Shown: positions 12,601 to 25,085, counted from the first letter of the stretch. The stretch: DNA of 64,000 nucleotides from Volvox africanus (GCA_030268105.1 BSDZ01000080.1:2459001-2523000); one strand, 5' to 3'. Notes: generated by a model from the letters alone, not told the origin. Made by a program: numbers and translations.

Positions 12601-13308
12601 TCTAACCATCACCTGCACACCTGCGGGCAGCTGTGAATCGCGTTGCTGCAGGATGGCCGCTATGAGGGACACCACCTGCCCCGTCACTGCCGCCTCCACC
12701 ACCTCATGCAAACCTAGAGGGGTCCGGAAAGGTTGGCAGAAGTACAGCTCATCACCGCTCGCTTGTATATAGGCATGAACGCCATCGCTGCTGCCGCCAC
12801 CCGTGTTGGTGGTGCAATTGCTGGCTACATGCTGCTAATTGGAGTTGGAAGCTGCTTTGATGCAACATTATCATGAATAAAGAAGGCCCATGTACAGGCA
12901 TCCCATACCTCCTGCCAGAGCGCCGGGTCCGCATCCCTAGGCCAGCTAAGCGCGACCCTTGTGACAGGGAGGCCATCGCACACCTTTCGTAAGTCCCATC
13001 ACGCACCACGGCTTAGTGCTTTGCGCAGCTGAGGAAACCGTGTTCGTTGCTGCACCCCTTCACGCGATCCCTGCCGCCCCACCCGTTGATAAGAGCGTTG
13101 TCAGCTGCTGAAGTAAACCCAACAGCTCAATTGGGGGAGCTGTCTGCAGTGTCACAACCAGCTTCTTGACGCGCTCTGCCAGGACATCCGGTCCAAGGGA
13201 AACCAGAGCTGCCTGCGACAACTGGCTTGCACCAACGCCCGATAGCTCCACCTGCAGGCGGCGGCCTCTTAGGTTGACATCCCGTTGTCGTGAGGACTCG
13301 AAGCGCAC
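9688..13308 (-). CDS. Importin-alpha / TMCO6-like armadillo-repeat protein (multi-exon)
   Basis: Minus-strand gene read from about 13308 down to a TAA at 9688. Family members with an IBB domain bind importin-beta and carry cargo into the nucleus. The first supported exon (about 13083-13308) starts RFESSRQRDVNLRGRRLQ, a basic segment like the IBB of divergent importin-alpha proteins. Later exon candidates with ARM-like helices lie at about 12860-13000, 12600-12765, 11960-12280, 11445-11740 and 11003-11203. The last exon (9688 to about 10500) ends GIDALEAVQEGRSG, then WAQDLVDEYYGIDYED and an acidic tail, matching the importin-alpha C-terminus (GIDALEALQ...DEYFG). The repeats are Ala-rich and lack the usual Trp-Asn array, so this is a divergent relative. 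I could not settle the initiator exon, which may lie at 13370-13503, or several internal borders. It converges on the mTERF gene with 290 bp between stops. Confidence 0.65.
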
Positions 13309-13503
13309 CTGCAAGCATGGAACGGGATAGTTATGTGCCAGGATAGACGTGGCATCCGGGAGTGCATAAATCCAGGAAAACAATACCCACATTCTGTCTG
13401 CGCCTGCCAATGGTCGCTTCTTCGTTGTATTGGTCCTGTGCCTTGGGGGCTGTCCTCCTGAATAGAGCGACACCACACGCGCCTTGCACAAGGATCTACG
13501 CAT

Positions 13504-13872
13504 TGGAAAAAGGCTGCCCTGCTAATTTAGGGATTAAAAGCTAGTCAAAGAATACAATCTGAATAATACCTTTTCATGGCTCCTTAGCGTTAACTTTGTG
13601 CCTAGCTGCCCACGATAGCCCACTAATAGAACTTAGTTCTTATTCTGTTAGATTCGGTGTTTCGGTTATCGTGATTGTAACAGACGGCTCTGGTGAAAAT
13701 AATCTTAGTTAATCCGTCCATTACAGTTATGGACGAGCGCTGTAATTTTTCGCGGGAAACGTGTAAGCGGTAGTCCTACGCATGATGTAACAATTTCGAC
13801 CGGAATAACCTTGCGTCGATGGACCGTTTCAGAGATATATATGTGCCAAGTTGTCTGTTCACGATTTAAGCT
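13504..13872. promoter_or_regulatory. Divergent intergenic region (ARM-protein gene left, PSF1 right)
   Basis: About 370 bp between the 5' end of the minus-strand importin-like gene and the ATG of PSF1. It is visibly AT-richer than the exons on both sides, as expected for a shared promoter region. I see no specific element I would name. Confidence 0.35.
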
Positions 13873-16029
13873 ATGTCCGAGCTTGGACGACGTGCGCGTG
13901 AGTTGCTGAAAGAGCTTAAGAGCTACGGAAACCGTGATCTGTCTCCATACAATGTAGGTAACTAAGTAAAAGATTGTTATGACTAGTAGACGAAGGTTGC
14001 GGCAGTTGATTAACTGCATCGTCACCGCACAGGAAGAGCTCGTGCGTCTTATCTTTAGCGAAGTGGATGAACACAATGCGCAGACGGAGGCAATTGTAAG
14101 GTGAGGGGGAAATGGGAGTAGAGGCGTACTCGGAAGACGGTGCAAAAAGGCGTCACTGATGGACTTGTGGTACAAACCTGACGTGGCACGCAGTGAATTG
14201 CGTCGTCAACAGGAAGGGGTCGAGGAGGGGCAGGAAGTCGACGAGGCTATAGCGACCACCATGTGCCTGCATTACGAGTGCATCAAGCGCAACAAACGCA
14301 TGCTGTTGATCTACATGTGAGTCCGTACCTGCAGTACTTGCTTGCTGGCCCTTCCTCCGGGAGTTGTCTGCGCGTATTGTTAAAAGGGTGGGTGTCATTC
14401 CACGCAACTCATTTCAAGAAGGCCCTGGGTCTGGCAGCTTTAGCCTGCCATATAACTGTCACCAACGGCTGCGCGCCGGAGATTACCTTAAAATCAATGA
14501 ATATGGATAGCCTTTGCTAAATGCGATCCCTTCTTGCTGTGTGCGCATGTTTGCAGAGGGTGAACATCGTGCTTTTCATGTCCTCCCTCGCCGTTCCAAA
14601 TCACGTTGTGCTTTGTGCCGTCCACAGGAATGAACGGATGCAGCGACTGCGGGAGATGCGGTGGACTTTGCGTGCCCTGCCGGAGGCACAGAAAGCGCGC
14701 TGCTGCCAGAGCGAGATCCAGGTGCGTTTCTCATGCGTAATGATTCTCATGCATAGTGGGTTTCTCGGTGTTCAGATGGACTTTTGGGCGACATCTGGAG
14801 GATCCAAGTCCGGGTTCGGGTCTGGGCCAGTCCCGGTGCCTCATCCCCAACCCCGTAAACAGCGACTTGTTAGGGGAAGGTGTGCTGCTTCACAGGAAGG
14901 GCCGCGGTCGAACCCAGGACCTCAACCTTTCCCATCCCCTAGCTGTACCTCGTCGCCATCTTGTGCAGATGTATAGGCCTTGCACATCTTGACATTTGGG
15001 CTTGTACATCCCCACCGGGCGTGTATTGTGTACACGCGCTTGGTATCGGCACCCATTCATGCATTTCGTCAACCTGCATGGGCCATCCTACGCTCCAGTG
15101 TTGCTGCGAAAGACACAGAATAGACACATCATTTGCATTTTCCAGTCCCTGCCTCTCGCTGTGGGAACCTGCATTGGGCCCGTCTCCAGAGGTCTGAAAT
15201 GTCATCAGGGAGCTTGTCGTGTCCCTTTGCAGTTCTACAACGACTACTCCCGAGTGCTGTCTGTATACATGTCCCGCGCAGAGGGGTTGGGCATGGACCT
15301 CACGCTGGTGGGTGCGACTGTTGTGCGACTTCGGGGTTTGAAAGAAATGATGATGCGGAAAGTATGGAACTAATCAGCGAAGAACTGCTTTTGCATCACG
15401 TGTACGGGACGAGGCATTCCGTGCAAGATGGCAGGCGATGAACGTTCGTTCCTTGGGAGGTGGTGTGAGAGAGAAGGGATTTGCCGTGTGAGAGAGAAGG
15501 CAATCTGGGTCGAGATGACGCCAGGGCATAGTGGTCTTCCGATACGTGCGATATTGTGTTTGCAGGGGTGTTACACACCAGGGTACTTGGGAGATAGCGA
15601 GTGGAGGATACCTGCTAGCACTCCATACGGGTCACAGGAGGCGTACGATAATTGTTGCATTTCCATGAGAGGGCTCTTTAAGGTCAATTTGTGCTTGTGG
15701 CTTTTGCCCAGCTGGGTGGCTGCCGCCGCACGAACAAAGTCCGTGTGTCCCTCACTGTGCGCCACCGCCCCCTGGAATATTTGTCTTTTTCCTGCCCTCC
15801 GGCCCCTGCCTGTTTCCCGTGTATGCAGGATACGCGACCCCCAAAGGACACCTTCGTTAACGTGCGGGGGCTCAAGGACGCCGGGGAGGTCATCATCAGC
15901 TACGGCCGCGCAACCATTTTAAACGGCACCATCATCAGCTTACCCTCGGAGGAAGCGGAGCCACTTATCCGAGACGGTACTGTAGAGGTGGTCGAATGGG
16001 ATGATGGCTTTGGCAGGAACAAACAGTAA
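13873..16029 (+). CDS. PSF1 (GINS1): GINS complex subunit PSF1 (6 exons)
   Basis: Subunit of the GINS tetramer, part of the CMG replicative helicase, needed to start and drive nuclear DNA replication. Exons: 13873-13953, 14006-14095, 14150-14316, 14628-14721, 15233-15307, 15829-16029. Phases close to give about 235 residues, against about 196 in human. The N-terminal helix begins MSELGRRARELLKELKS. The A domain holds KRNKRMLLIYMNERM and LREMRW, matching the family's conserved LLRNRR...YLYDRLLRIRALRW block. Then comes FYNDYSRVLSVYMSR (family NNYKRSLATYMRS) and the PPKDTFVNVRGLKDAGEV hinge. The C-terminal B domain (after about residue 185) ends ...EPLIRDGTVEVVEW, like the LIRQGVLE end of PSF1. 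The exon 2 start is the least certain border: a few residues may be missing before LINCIVTAQEE. The 3' end converges on the deaminase gene. Confidence 0.93.
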
Positions 16030-16898
16030 AGCCGGCGAGGACAGCGTTGTGCCAGTTGGGTGCCTGTTGGCAGCGGAGGATGGAGTAATGGGATGCGGCA
16101 CAGTGCGAGGAAGCCATTCAGGAGCGCGGGAGTAACCGGGTTGGTGGTGGTGTAGAGGGGAGCGCAGGAGCGTCTATGCATAGCTGCACGCCATCTGTCG
16201 GAGCCGCTCGTTGTTAAAGGTGGAATAGGAGGATTTTGAAACATGGAGGGTTTGAAACGGAAACGCGGCCGTGTGATGAGGGGCTCTGCGACACGTATGT
16301 AGAGCCGAAGCAAACAGTCTTACCATCATGGCATGATGTGGTTATAGCTTTTGTGACTGGTATTAATGGGTGGCGCGTGAATAGGGTGAAAATGGGTGTC
16401 GCTAGACATAGCACACCTTGCCAGCTTCAATACTATCAATGGACCTCTCCCTCTGTGAGAGCCGCGAGGGGGATGTATTCACTTGGGCTGCTCAGGGGCC
16501 CACATTTTTAGAACCAACTCGAAATTTTTAGAACCACCTCCCTTCAGACCTCCCTTCAGACGTCTTTTATGTTTTGTGTTTGGTGGCGTTCTGAACCAGC
16601 TCCTCAGGTGATTTTAGGTCAGCAGATCTAAATTTGCACCTGGTGCGACGTCACAACCATACATACCACATAGATAGGGCCTTTCATCCCTCTAGGGTGG
16701 TGAACACCTTGGGGACGCCGTCATATGTCGGAAGCACATTCTCCGTCGAAAGCGGAGAACACGAAAAAGAATAATTAAAAATCCAGACGCAAACGAGCCG
16801 GTAACACAGGTAAATCACAGCTTTGCGTCCGCAAAAATTATACAATGCACGGCTGGGCACGGCTAGGAGACGCAGCGTCCTCAAGCGCACATCAGGCA
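16030..16898. other. Convergent intergenic region between PSF1 and the deaminase gene
   Basis: About 870 bp between the two stop codons, expected to hold both 3' UTRs. It has a short direct repeat: GAAATTTTTAGAACCA-like text near 16508-16540 and CCTCCCTTCAGAC twice near 16537-16560. No TGTAA signal was recognised in either direction and no exon is evident. Confidence 0.4.
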
Positions 16899-19800
16899 TC
16901 ACTTTGTCACTAATGCCCGATCCATGATGCTTCGCAACCGCCGCTTCTCTTCCGCATCTGCGAACGTGTATTCGACGCTCTTGCGGCCCAGCTCCACGAG
17001 CGCATTCATCCGCAGCCTGAACGCCGTGGCGGCGATGGCGTACTCCCGGGACAGCGTCGTGCCAAACACGCCCGAGTCATCCTGCGGAAGCGGGTCCAGA
17101 GTGCACAAGTGTCGGTGCGCAGTCCCGAGGTGCTCCTTCGTGCAGGCGAGATTCTTAGAAATTCTTTTCGTGACAGGACTGCTTCAAGCTTTGTCCACAT
17201 CACACAGGCACACACACACCCACACCTCGGCATCGGTATACCCATACTCCCCCCGGGCATTTGGCGAAGAACACAGCGCTAAACAGGAACCGCTACTGAG
17301 AAAGCTCTCGTCCCACAGACAAGGGCCGGTATTTCCAAACAGACCGTTCGGTCTACGAGCAGCGCGCCGTGTCCCGTCCCTGTCGATGGGTATTTTCGTC
17401 TCCTTCTGCCCTTCGTGTCCTTCGGTTCCCACTGCCTTCACTGCCTTCAGTGCTTTTCAGCCGCACCGTGCACAGCACCACGGGGTGCCCTGCCGCGTAG
17501 AGCTCCGCGAAATGGTGTTCGGGGTAGGAGGGCACTGACTGGGTGAGCACGTTGCTGGTGAGGCACAACTCCAGCGGGATGGCGCTGGACTGGGACACAG
17601 CCCCGGGGGGCAGGGAGAAGAGGAGGCGGGGAGGAATATCAGGGTCAGGTGGGTTCGGGTCCTCTCCATTTGCTCTCTCTCGTTGCTTTTAACCAGCTAG
17701 CCCTGCTCAGTGCTCGGTTCTGAGATTGCACACGACACGACACGTTCAAGATGCCTTCTGCCTTTACACCATCCCCTATCATTCCGTGTGTCCAATTAAC
17801 TCCTTTCAAGTCGTTTGTTTGAAGGTACGCCCAATTGTTACCCGCGTTTGCATTGCCCTCACCCTCAGCGTCTCCGCCAGCTCGCGGTCCAAACAGCAGC
17901 AGTGTCCGAGTCGATCGGGCCGGAACGCCAACATGGAGGCCGTCTCAGCGGGGGAGTACACCTCACCGGCATGCAGCGTCACACCCAGTCCAGCCGCACG
18001 CGCCGCTGCCAGTGCCCCGCTCCAGGAGGCCCATGAGCCCACGTAAGGGTTGCCGGACAAATCGACGCCCACCACGCCACGACACTTATACCGCGCCGCC
18101 AGCTGCACCTGCGCCATCCGTACCAATGCCGCAAATCCACCACATGCACAACTGCATCGCATCTGTTATAGGACCGCGGTTTATGCGTCCACGGTGTTGG
18201 GGGCCAGGAAACTTGATGCTCCAAAAACAGATCCCATCACCAGATTGCTAGGAATATAGAACCCCATCCCATCCGCAGCCCACAGCCGCGTCCTACCGGC
18301 GGGCCATATCATGTTGCTTCCCTATGTTGCTTTACCTATGAACTATGACCCGTGCTGCGCAAAGGGCCGTTGAGGTGGATAAGGACTGCAGCACCCTGAG
18401 CTGCCAAGCCGCCCTCAAAATACTCACCGTCTCCAAGGCGGCAGCCGCATCCTCTCGCCGGTCGATACTCAGCAGCAGCTTCACAATTATGGCCTCGTCG
18501 TTGGTTAGGACCACAGCGCTGCCGCCTGAGGGGACGGACGCCGGGCCGTCCACCGGGCCGGGAGCAGCGGTGCAGCAGCCATCCATCTGAGGGCCCTCCC
18601 CCCCTGGGGTGCAACCCGCCGCCTCCCTAACGTCCAATTTTCCTTCCGAGGCGCCGCCGTCTACCCCCGGGCGTGAAAGGCACGAGAGGTCCGTTGACAT
18701 TGTGGTGCACCGCTGCTGACCCAGCTGGCTCAACGCGAGCCCAATGCCATCCAGTACGGCCTCGATGTATGACTCCTTCGTCATGCCGTACTCGGGGCGT
18801 GCCTGCCGGCGTACGCCGGGCGGCAGGCCGGATCGTGGAGCAATTTAGGCGTTGATGGGCACAGTACATGCCAAAGGAAGTTCATAAGGTTCCGTACTTC
18901 ACATGTAACGCAGCAGCAGGAACAGTGGCACATCCGGGAATAGGTTTGTTGTTCACAGCGTGATGGTGCCGAAAGGAGGCGCGAGGAGGCTGCAACAGCC
19001 GGTCCAAGGCGATGCCGTGTTTCGGAGCCTGGTATGGGCAGGACTCAATCAATGGCCTGGATCCAGGATCCAGGATCCATAAGCTCGAGCCCAGCCCCCA
19101 AGGAAAAATTTAAACCCGGAAAACCGAATTAGTTTGTGAAGTACGCCCTCCCTGGATAGACCTAGAACCGCAACCCCGTCCCCTCCCCCAACACAGCCGG
19201 AGACACCAATGCCAAGCCTTCACTCCATAGCGTCCTGTCCCACCTTCGGGGTTGTCCGCAGCTCCAAGTACACCACACGGTCCTCAGCGAAATCGCGAAC
19301 CACCTCGGCCGCTATCCGGGAAATGGCAGCATGTGTGGTGGTGATGGCGTGTATCAGATCAAACAGCCGGAAGCAGTCCGCCAGGGAGCGATCGCCACAG
19401 GCTGGGGACAGGATAAGAGGATTTGAAGTTGAGAGTCAGGGCTGGTTGTTCGGTGAACTGGTTTAATGGGGCTTAATCAGGGCGTAGTTTGGGCGTCGTC
19501 GTGGTAGTTTTTTCTAGTTGTTTAGGTGGTTAGATGTCACTCAGTTGAACTGCGAGGAGGCCGTTTCTACACATTTAATTTTTTGCTGGAACCAGGGACC
19601 GCAGGCCGCAGAGACGCCCTTCAGATGGAGGCTGCCGCAAAATGCCGACGAAGACGCGCAGGGAGATGGTTGCTGCCAAGGTCAGGAAGCGGATAGCTCG
19701 GGGGAAGGTCGGTGCCCCTCACCGGTGATGTCCTTCAGCTGCAGCTCCGTCACCGGAAGTGCTTCACCTGCCGCGGAGCGCTCCTCAAGTATTTCCCTGA

Positions 19801-20260
19801 TGCGTTATGCGGTGCGATCGTGTGCAGTGTGTCAGAGCAGCGGGGTGGAGTGGAGGGAGATTCGCAGGGGCCGAGGGGGCCCCGGAGGTCAGCGAAGCCG
19901 GGTCGGGAAGGGGGGAGGGAATGGCTAATAGTAAAAAAAGCAGCTGTGTAATGGTCGGAAGATTGCAAGCGTTTCGTCTCCTTGGCTACAAAGCCATACC
20001 CACAAAGGTTTGCACGGTGACAGTGGACAGGATAGGATAGGTGGATCTTACAAGTCACAACAGGACGGGGACCCTGACCTTATGGTTTGAGGTCTGACAC
20101 TCCCATTTAGATGCGCGTGCAGCTCCACTTTCGGTAGCTGCCGACATGCTAGCAGGATACTTTCTTCATAGATTTGCCCTTCATCTTCGCCTTTTGCATC
20201 TACCTTAGCGTGATTTTTGATAACGGTTGGTGCAGTGCTTTCGGCACCGTGATTTTCCAT
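16899..20260 (-). CDS. ADAL (MAPDA): Adenosine deaminase-like protein, probable N6-methyl-AMP deaminase (7 exons)
   Basis: Zinc amidohydrolase that by family deaminates N6-methyl-AMP to IMP, cleaning up modified nucleotides. Exons (minus): 20260-20079, 19796-19723, 19401-19244, 18802-18428, 18108-17863, 17589-17467, 17081-16899. All phases close, giving about 446 residues. Zinc and catalytic motifs are present: [13 protein letters not shown] near residue 48 (H-x-H), [20 protein letters not shown] (His and catalytic Glu), [17 protein letters not shown] and [12 protein letters not shown] (the Asp pair). The HLNGS form and overall pattern point to the ADAL subgroup rather than classic adenosine deaminase. 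Exon 4 carries an extra stretch of about 70 Gly/Pro/Ser-rich residues between the [11 protein letters not shown] helix and the LLLSIDRRE block, which accounts for most of the excess over the usual length of about 355. The start at 20260 is the first ATG and directly precedes a short acidic leader. Confidence 0.93.
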
Positions 20261-21116
20261 TGCAATCTTCAGACCGATTATATATTGTTTTAAGTCTTTG
20301 ATTATAAATCGCAGGATTAGTCACCGTTCTGAATCCACTGCGCTATCTTGCATTCACCCAATCGGGCTTCAGCGGAAAAGATGATTAATTACGATAGTAA
20401 TAATTTACTTTAAAGAGAACTATGATCCTTGAAGAAACTTGACAATATTCTGCTGCTATCCACCATCACAGCTTCACGGGCATTGGCAGTGCCCGGTGGC
20501 CGGTATCACAGTACAACCATAAACTACCGGGGCTATATATGTATGTATTGCTCGCGGCTGCAATCTAGCATATAATTCATCGGCTCAAACTAAGTCCGCA
20601 ACTTGAAAGCAAGCTATTTGCGTGACGCTAGTTGCTGCCTTTGCGCAGAGGTGAGCATGGTATCCTAGTTTTGCAGTTGGTTGTGCAATGCTCTGGCTTC
20701 GGTAAAAAAATCTATCTCTATTTTTTCTTGCTTTTTGTTCACTTTTGAATGCAATAAGTGAGGTCATGGTGTGAAAGGAGCAGCTCGAGGCCCACGTAGA
20801 CATGTGCCAGTTGACTATATGACACGTTCTGGCACCAACAACGTCTCTATCGTTCAAATTCAACACAATTATGTCATTTTGGCTACCATCCGTCATCTCC
20901 AAGCCGTGGCACGTGCGTGCTGAACATATCGTTGCTGCCGGCGTTGCGTCCTCAGGCTTCTGGTGCCACGGATTATTGCGTGCGAGGTGCGGAAGTAACT
21001 CTGAAAGGATGTTATGCCTGTTGAAGTCAGCAAAGCGCCCGGCCCCTCGTGGGCCGTATTACTTGCTCTGACAATCTTCCGTTTATGAGTGTTGCTCATT
21101 CTCAACAATGCCTATT

Positions 21117-21535
21117 ACAAGTAGCTTGCAAAGGCGCAGCCGGCGAGCAGGTCACGATGACGATCAGTGCAACGGAAAATCTCCATCAACATTCCGACAT
21201 ACCCATTTTCAATTGGGCAATCAGGTCATGAACCGAATTTCTCGGCTGTTCCTTTTTGGAGATATACGTATTCGGGGCCGATTCCCTCATACTGTATGAA
21301 TGAGCCTTTCGACGCAAGACAGCTGGTTGCCGCCTGGGTGGACTGGTTCTGGAGCCACAAGACGTGGAGGTGCTGAGTAAGGTAAGGGATGAAGTGTCTT
21401 TTGGGGCTATCTGAACCCACAGCCCTTTGTTTGCAGAGAATGGTCAGCTGCTATGTTCAAGGCAAATTGCAGGAGGAGGGAGGCGGGACATTGGCTATCT
21501 CGCGTCCGCTTAGCTCCTAATCTGGTATAAGGTAC
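21117..21535 (+). pseudogene. Weak carbohydrate-binding-module-like fragment, possibly broken gene
   Basis: A frame reads QVACKGAAGEQVTMTISATE, then IPIFNWAIR. If an intron is removed (GTCATG at 21225 to ACAG before 21321) it continues S-WLPPGWTGSGATRRGGAE and, after a further intron, EWSAAMFKANC. The order beta-strand, hydrophobic-W-hydrophobic, then W-x-PP-x-W faintly resembles starch-binding CBM45 modules of algal amylases and glucan water dikinases. No further domain follows before the stops, so this could be a remnant or chance. I give it low weight and would not name it without a profile search. Confidence 0.15.
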
Positions 21536-22621
21536 AAGGCATATATTGTACTGCCTGCTTCACGGGTTCTGTGTATTTCTTCCAGTTGGGAGGGGCATAT
21601 AGCATGGGCCGGAAATCCTTCGACTCATTTCATGGTAACAACAACTCTTGTACCGTACACTCGCATTGGCCACCCCCAATCCCGCACCTTGCATTAAAAC
21701 CCACGCTGTTATCCTTTTCTTTCAGGAAAGTTACTTCACCTTGATTGGGTGAGGGCAGCGGCAACGCACTGTCTGTGACTGGGCTGCTGTGTCTAGTGGT
21801 CGCCAGAGCGTTAGCACTTGTGCTGTGAACGATGTGGGGCGCTTCTCACCGGCACTGGAAAGGGCTAGGCTGATGGCACTGCTGCGACAGCTGCGTGATG
21901 GTTTTGCTGGTTAATGACAGTGACTGTGCTGCGGCGCAAGCGTGCTGCGAATGGGTAGATGCGCACATGCGCCTGCATGCGGGGATGCTGTGACTCACTT
22001 TTATGCAGCTTTAAGGTTGCATGGACTAGCTTACCGTACAATAACCGTACCGCTGCACTTCACGGATTTATCGTACGTTGCTGTACAGTGGATCCAAGGA
22101 AGCATTGGTGAATTCTCCAGCTCAATACTGCGATAAGCTTAGCGTCTATTCACGCGAGCATGGCACAGTGCGGTGGCTTCCTGTTCGGACATGTAGGCGC
22201 CGCACATGCACAAGGTGGTAAAAGGTTATCGCACGGCGGTGCGGCAGCAACAAAGCTTTGGTAGTCCGGCGGAGAGATAGGTACAAAGCCCTTGCCGTAC
22301 TGCGTTGACGGGCGGTTTGGAATACTATGGAGCCAGTCGAAGGAAACCCGGGGAGCTGCGTGCGGCCTTACCAAGCAGCGGTATGTTACCGGTGAGTGTC
22401 ACATCGCCTTGCGGGTGCGTTTATTATACCTGGCGCTTTCCTCTGATTAGACCTGGGGCGTGTCCGAATTCAAGCATGTGTTGTGTCCTGAAAGGACTTG
22501 GAGGGACATGGCAAAAGCTAGCAGGCCGTCCCTGCGGTGACCCTGAGTTTGGAGGGTATCACAAACTCGCCGCTTTTCGCATCTGGAGGGGCGGGGTTTA
22601 CCTGCTGGCATCTGACTCACA

Positions 22622-22740
22622 GCTGCATCTAGATGTTTTCCTAGCGCATCTAGGTACGTTGGATCCGCCCTTTCTGCTGCATCTAGATATCTTGTGACTT
22701 GCATGTAGATACCCAGACCGCCCTTTTAGCTGCATATGTA
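22622..22740. repeat. Degenerate short repeats with core GCATCTAGAT
   Basis: The core CTGCATCTAGAT or close variants occur near 22622, 22647, 22676, 22700 and 22730, and again near 23049-23105 beyond the dispersed repeat. Two units about 54 bp apart share flanking text (CGCCCTTT...CTGCAT). The array seems to be interrupted by repeat copy B. Confidence 0.5.
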
Positions 22741-22950
22741 TGTGTGTAGGATAGGGGGGTACATCACCCGTGGCCACTAACCTGGCAGTCCCTACCTTCC
22801 CCGGTGTTTCGGGGCACCCTCATCCAGTCTCCCATGCCGACTTCTCCGAAATCAGTGGTTTTCCCAGGTTCAGCACCCACCACCAGCATCCAGCGGAATC
22901 TGCCGAATCAACTAAGGCGTCAACTCCGCTACTGGTTAGCTCGCAGGTCA
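22739..22950 (+). repeat. Dispersed repeat, copy B (inverted relative to copy A at 5452-5662)
   Basis: Near-identical reverse complement of 5452-5662, from TGTGTGTAGGATAGGGGGG to CTCGCAGGTCA. It lies inside the CATCTAGAT-rich stretch. I see no terminal inverted repeats and no coding capacity beyond the shared short frame. Its nature (short non-autonomous transposon or a fragment of a larger element) cannot be settled from two copies. Confidence 0.8.
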
Positions 22951-25085
22951 CTTTAATTGGGGTCGTCACCGTCCATCGACATGGGGGCACCCTGCCCTTA
23001 ACTTTGGGTCTTTGGCCCGCTCTCAGTCTCATATATATGTTTCTTTCGTCGCATCTAGATACAAAGTCATTCTAGATACCGATATGCCACCCCTCTTGAG
23101 ATGTTTAGATACAAGTGAAACGATATCTATAGCTCAACCGCATCTGAGGCCCGTTGACACCCTCCTCTGGGTCCGACATTACCTCTCCACGTAAGACCCC
23201 AGACCCCAGCGTGTGCGCATACATATGAGCTGATTGAATTATGTTTACTAAAACTCACTAGAATATTGACCTGTTACGTGATCTTTTATTCCAGGTGAGG
23301 GTACAGTGATAAAGGAACACAGATGAACACCGTTCGTTACCTTAGCCACGGCTGCCAACAAGCCGCACTGTGGCGCAAAATCCAGCCGTCCCTCTATGCT
23401 ATAATCAGTTCTATTTTTGGATTGCTGAAAACAACAGCTTAACCCGCCATTTTCTGAAATTCATAACTGTTCGATGACCTTTCTAACATCGTTACACTTT
23501 GCCTTCCCGAAGGTCTCCTTTGGTGTCCAGGCCGCACAATGGCCGAAAGGTCATATCTCCGAGACCGTATGACTAATCAACAGCAATGATACCTAATCCG
23601 TGGAAGAGTTGCAACGACGATTACGCGACTAAGGGAGGCAACGATTTGTCATCGGGTGTATATAACCAGAGAGTGAAGTAAGGAGACCGAGATGAACAAA
23701 TCAGATACATCACCGAGTTGCACATGCCACAACGGGCCTTACCCCATTGCAACCCCATTCCTATTGATGTACGTGCTCGTCATCCCGCAGCACATTTCCT
23801 AACAAAAAAGCCCTTGCAGCGATACCTATCATGTTTCCAAGGAGGATAGAAGGTTGTCGAAGAGGGTAGCTGCCACAGTTCGCTTTTTGTAGTCCTAAAA
23901 GTGCTACAGAGATGATCTACAAACGTGAATCCATAATGTAATTTTTCGTCGTCCACCTTTCTGTTTCTAGAGAAAACTTGCATCGATTAAATCAATACTT
24001 TTGCATACTTTGTGCAGTACCTGCTTTGAAAGTTTCTAACTTTTGCATTCAGTGGCATGCAGTCATCCTGAATCCATGTACTGCTTACACCGCAAATGTA
24101 CGGGAGCAACGCGGTACTTAAAGTTAACGATGGACACCCTTTAGTCCCTATTAAATTGGGATCGGGACCGGGACGACGTTGAAGATTGCCTGCCTGCACT
24201 TTGATCGAACATTGAGCGAATGACATGCAGCGATGCTGGTATGTGTTAATATTATACGTGTTGATATTCTCCTGCCGAGCCCTGTCGTGTCAGTCAGTCA
24301 ACCGTTTCCTAAGTAACGATGATGGCCGCAAAATGCCATTTATTAGGAGGACGCACGCACTTGACACACGACAATACATAACTAGACAGACAAAAACAAG
24401 CCATTTGATGTTGGGTACACATATGAGTAAACACTGTCCTTAAGGTTGAGTTACGCCGACAGACGTGTATGATTATATGGGTATGTAGTAAGGATGAACG
24501 CTATTCATTTGCCCGTCGACAAATTGTAAAGTTCACAACATTACATCAAAATTGCAGTCATCTGTGTAACCTTCAAGGATTCACCCGCAACGCGCTCGGT
24601 TATCAGTGAGTGTCTGTACCTTGGAGTCGGCACAATATGTTTAAAGAAAACCCGACCCTTCCGTACGCTCCACCGTTGTTTTGGTAGAGAACCAATGCGA
24701 TATGCCAAAAGCTGCTTTAATAATTCAATGACATTATTATTAATGCTCTTCTACAGCTATTCCTTAAGTATTTGTAAGCGTCGTTCCTCAACTCAACATA
24801 TGATACACAGTATCGTTGGCTTATCACCCGACCATTGAGGAACGAGCTTTGACTTGACTCCCTGCATTCCCGTGATTGGTACGTGAATATGGCTTAGGGA
24901 TTTACCCTTGTCGGACACCTCGGCGAAGGCTCTGAAATCTCACCACTTCTCTTAAATGTATTATTTCCCTATTCTATCTCTATCATTAATATGCAATGCT
25001 CCTAGACGACGTGCCGTTTAAGGCAGGCGCCGCTGTTCACTAGCAACTTATCTCAGTTGCCCTCTTGCAGGGCTTACTTTGCCCA

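Larger units (their letters stand above)
20261..25085. other. Long region with no confident gene, about 4.8 kb
   Basis: Between the deaminase 5' end and the RRM gene. It holds the weak exon-like pieces at 21110-21480, a cluster of CATCTAGAT motifs (22622-22740 and 23050-23130) and repeat copy B (22739-22950). From about 23200 to 25080 I see only AT-rich sequence with no exon signals. One further exon-like block near 22300-22395 ends at GTGAGTGTC but has no recognisable product. Confidence 0.45.

Noticed and set aside
13083..20260. PSF1 and RAD1 as parts of a replication-checkpoint gene cluster
   Set aside because: They are about 16 kb apart with a deaminase and an RNA-binding protein between, and nuclear algal genes are not in operons, so neighbourhood gives no support.
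22622..23130. CRISPR-like array
   Set aside because: The spacing of CATCTAGAT motifs is irregular, the units are degenerate, and this is a eukaryotic nuclear genome.
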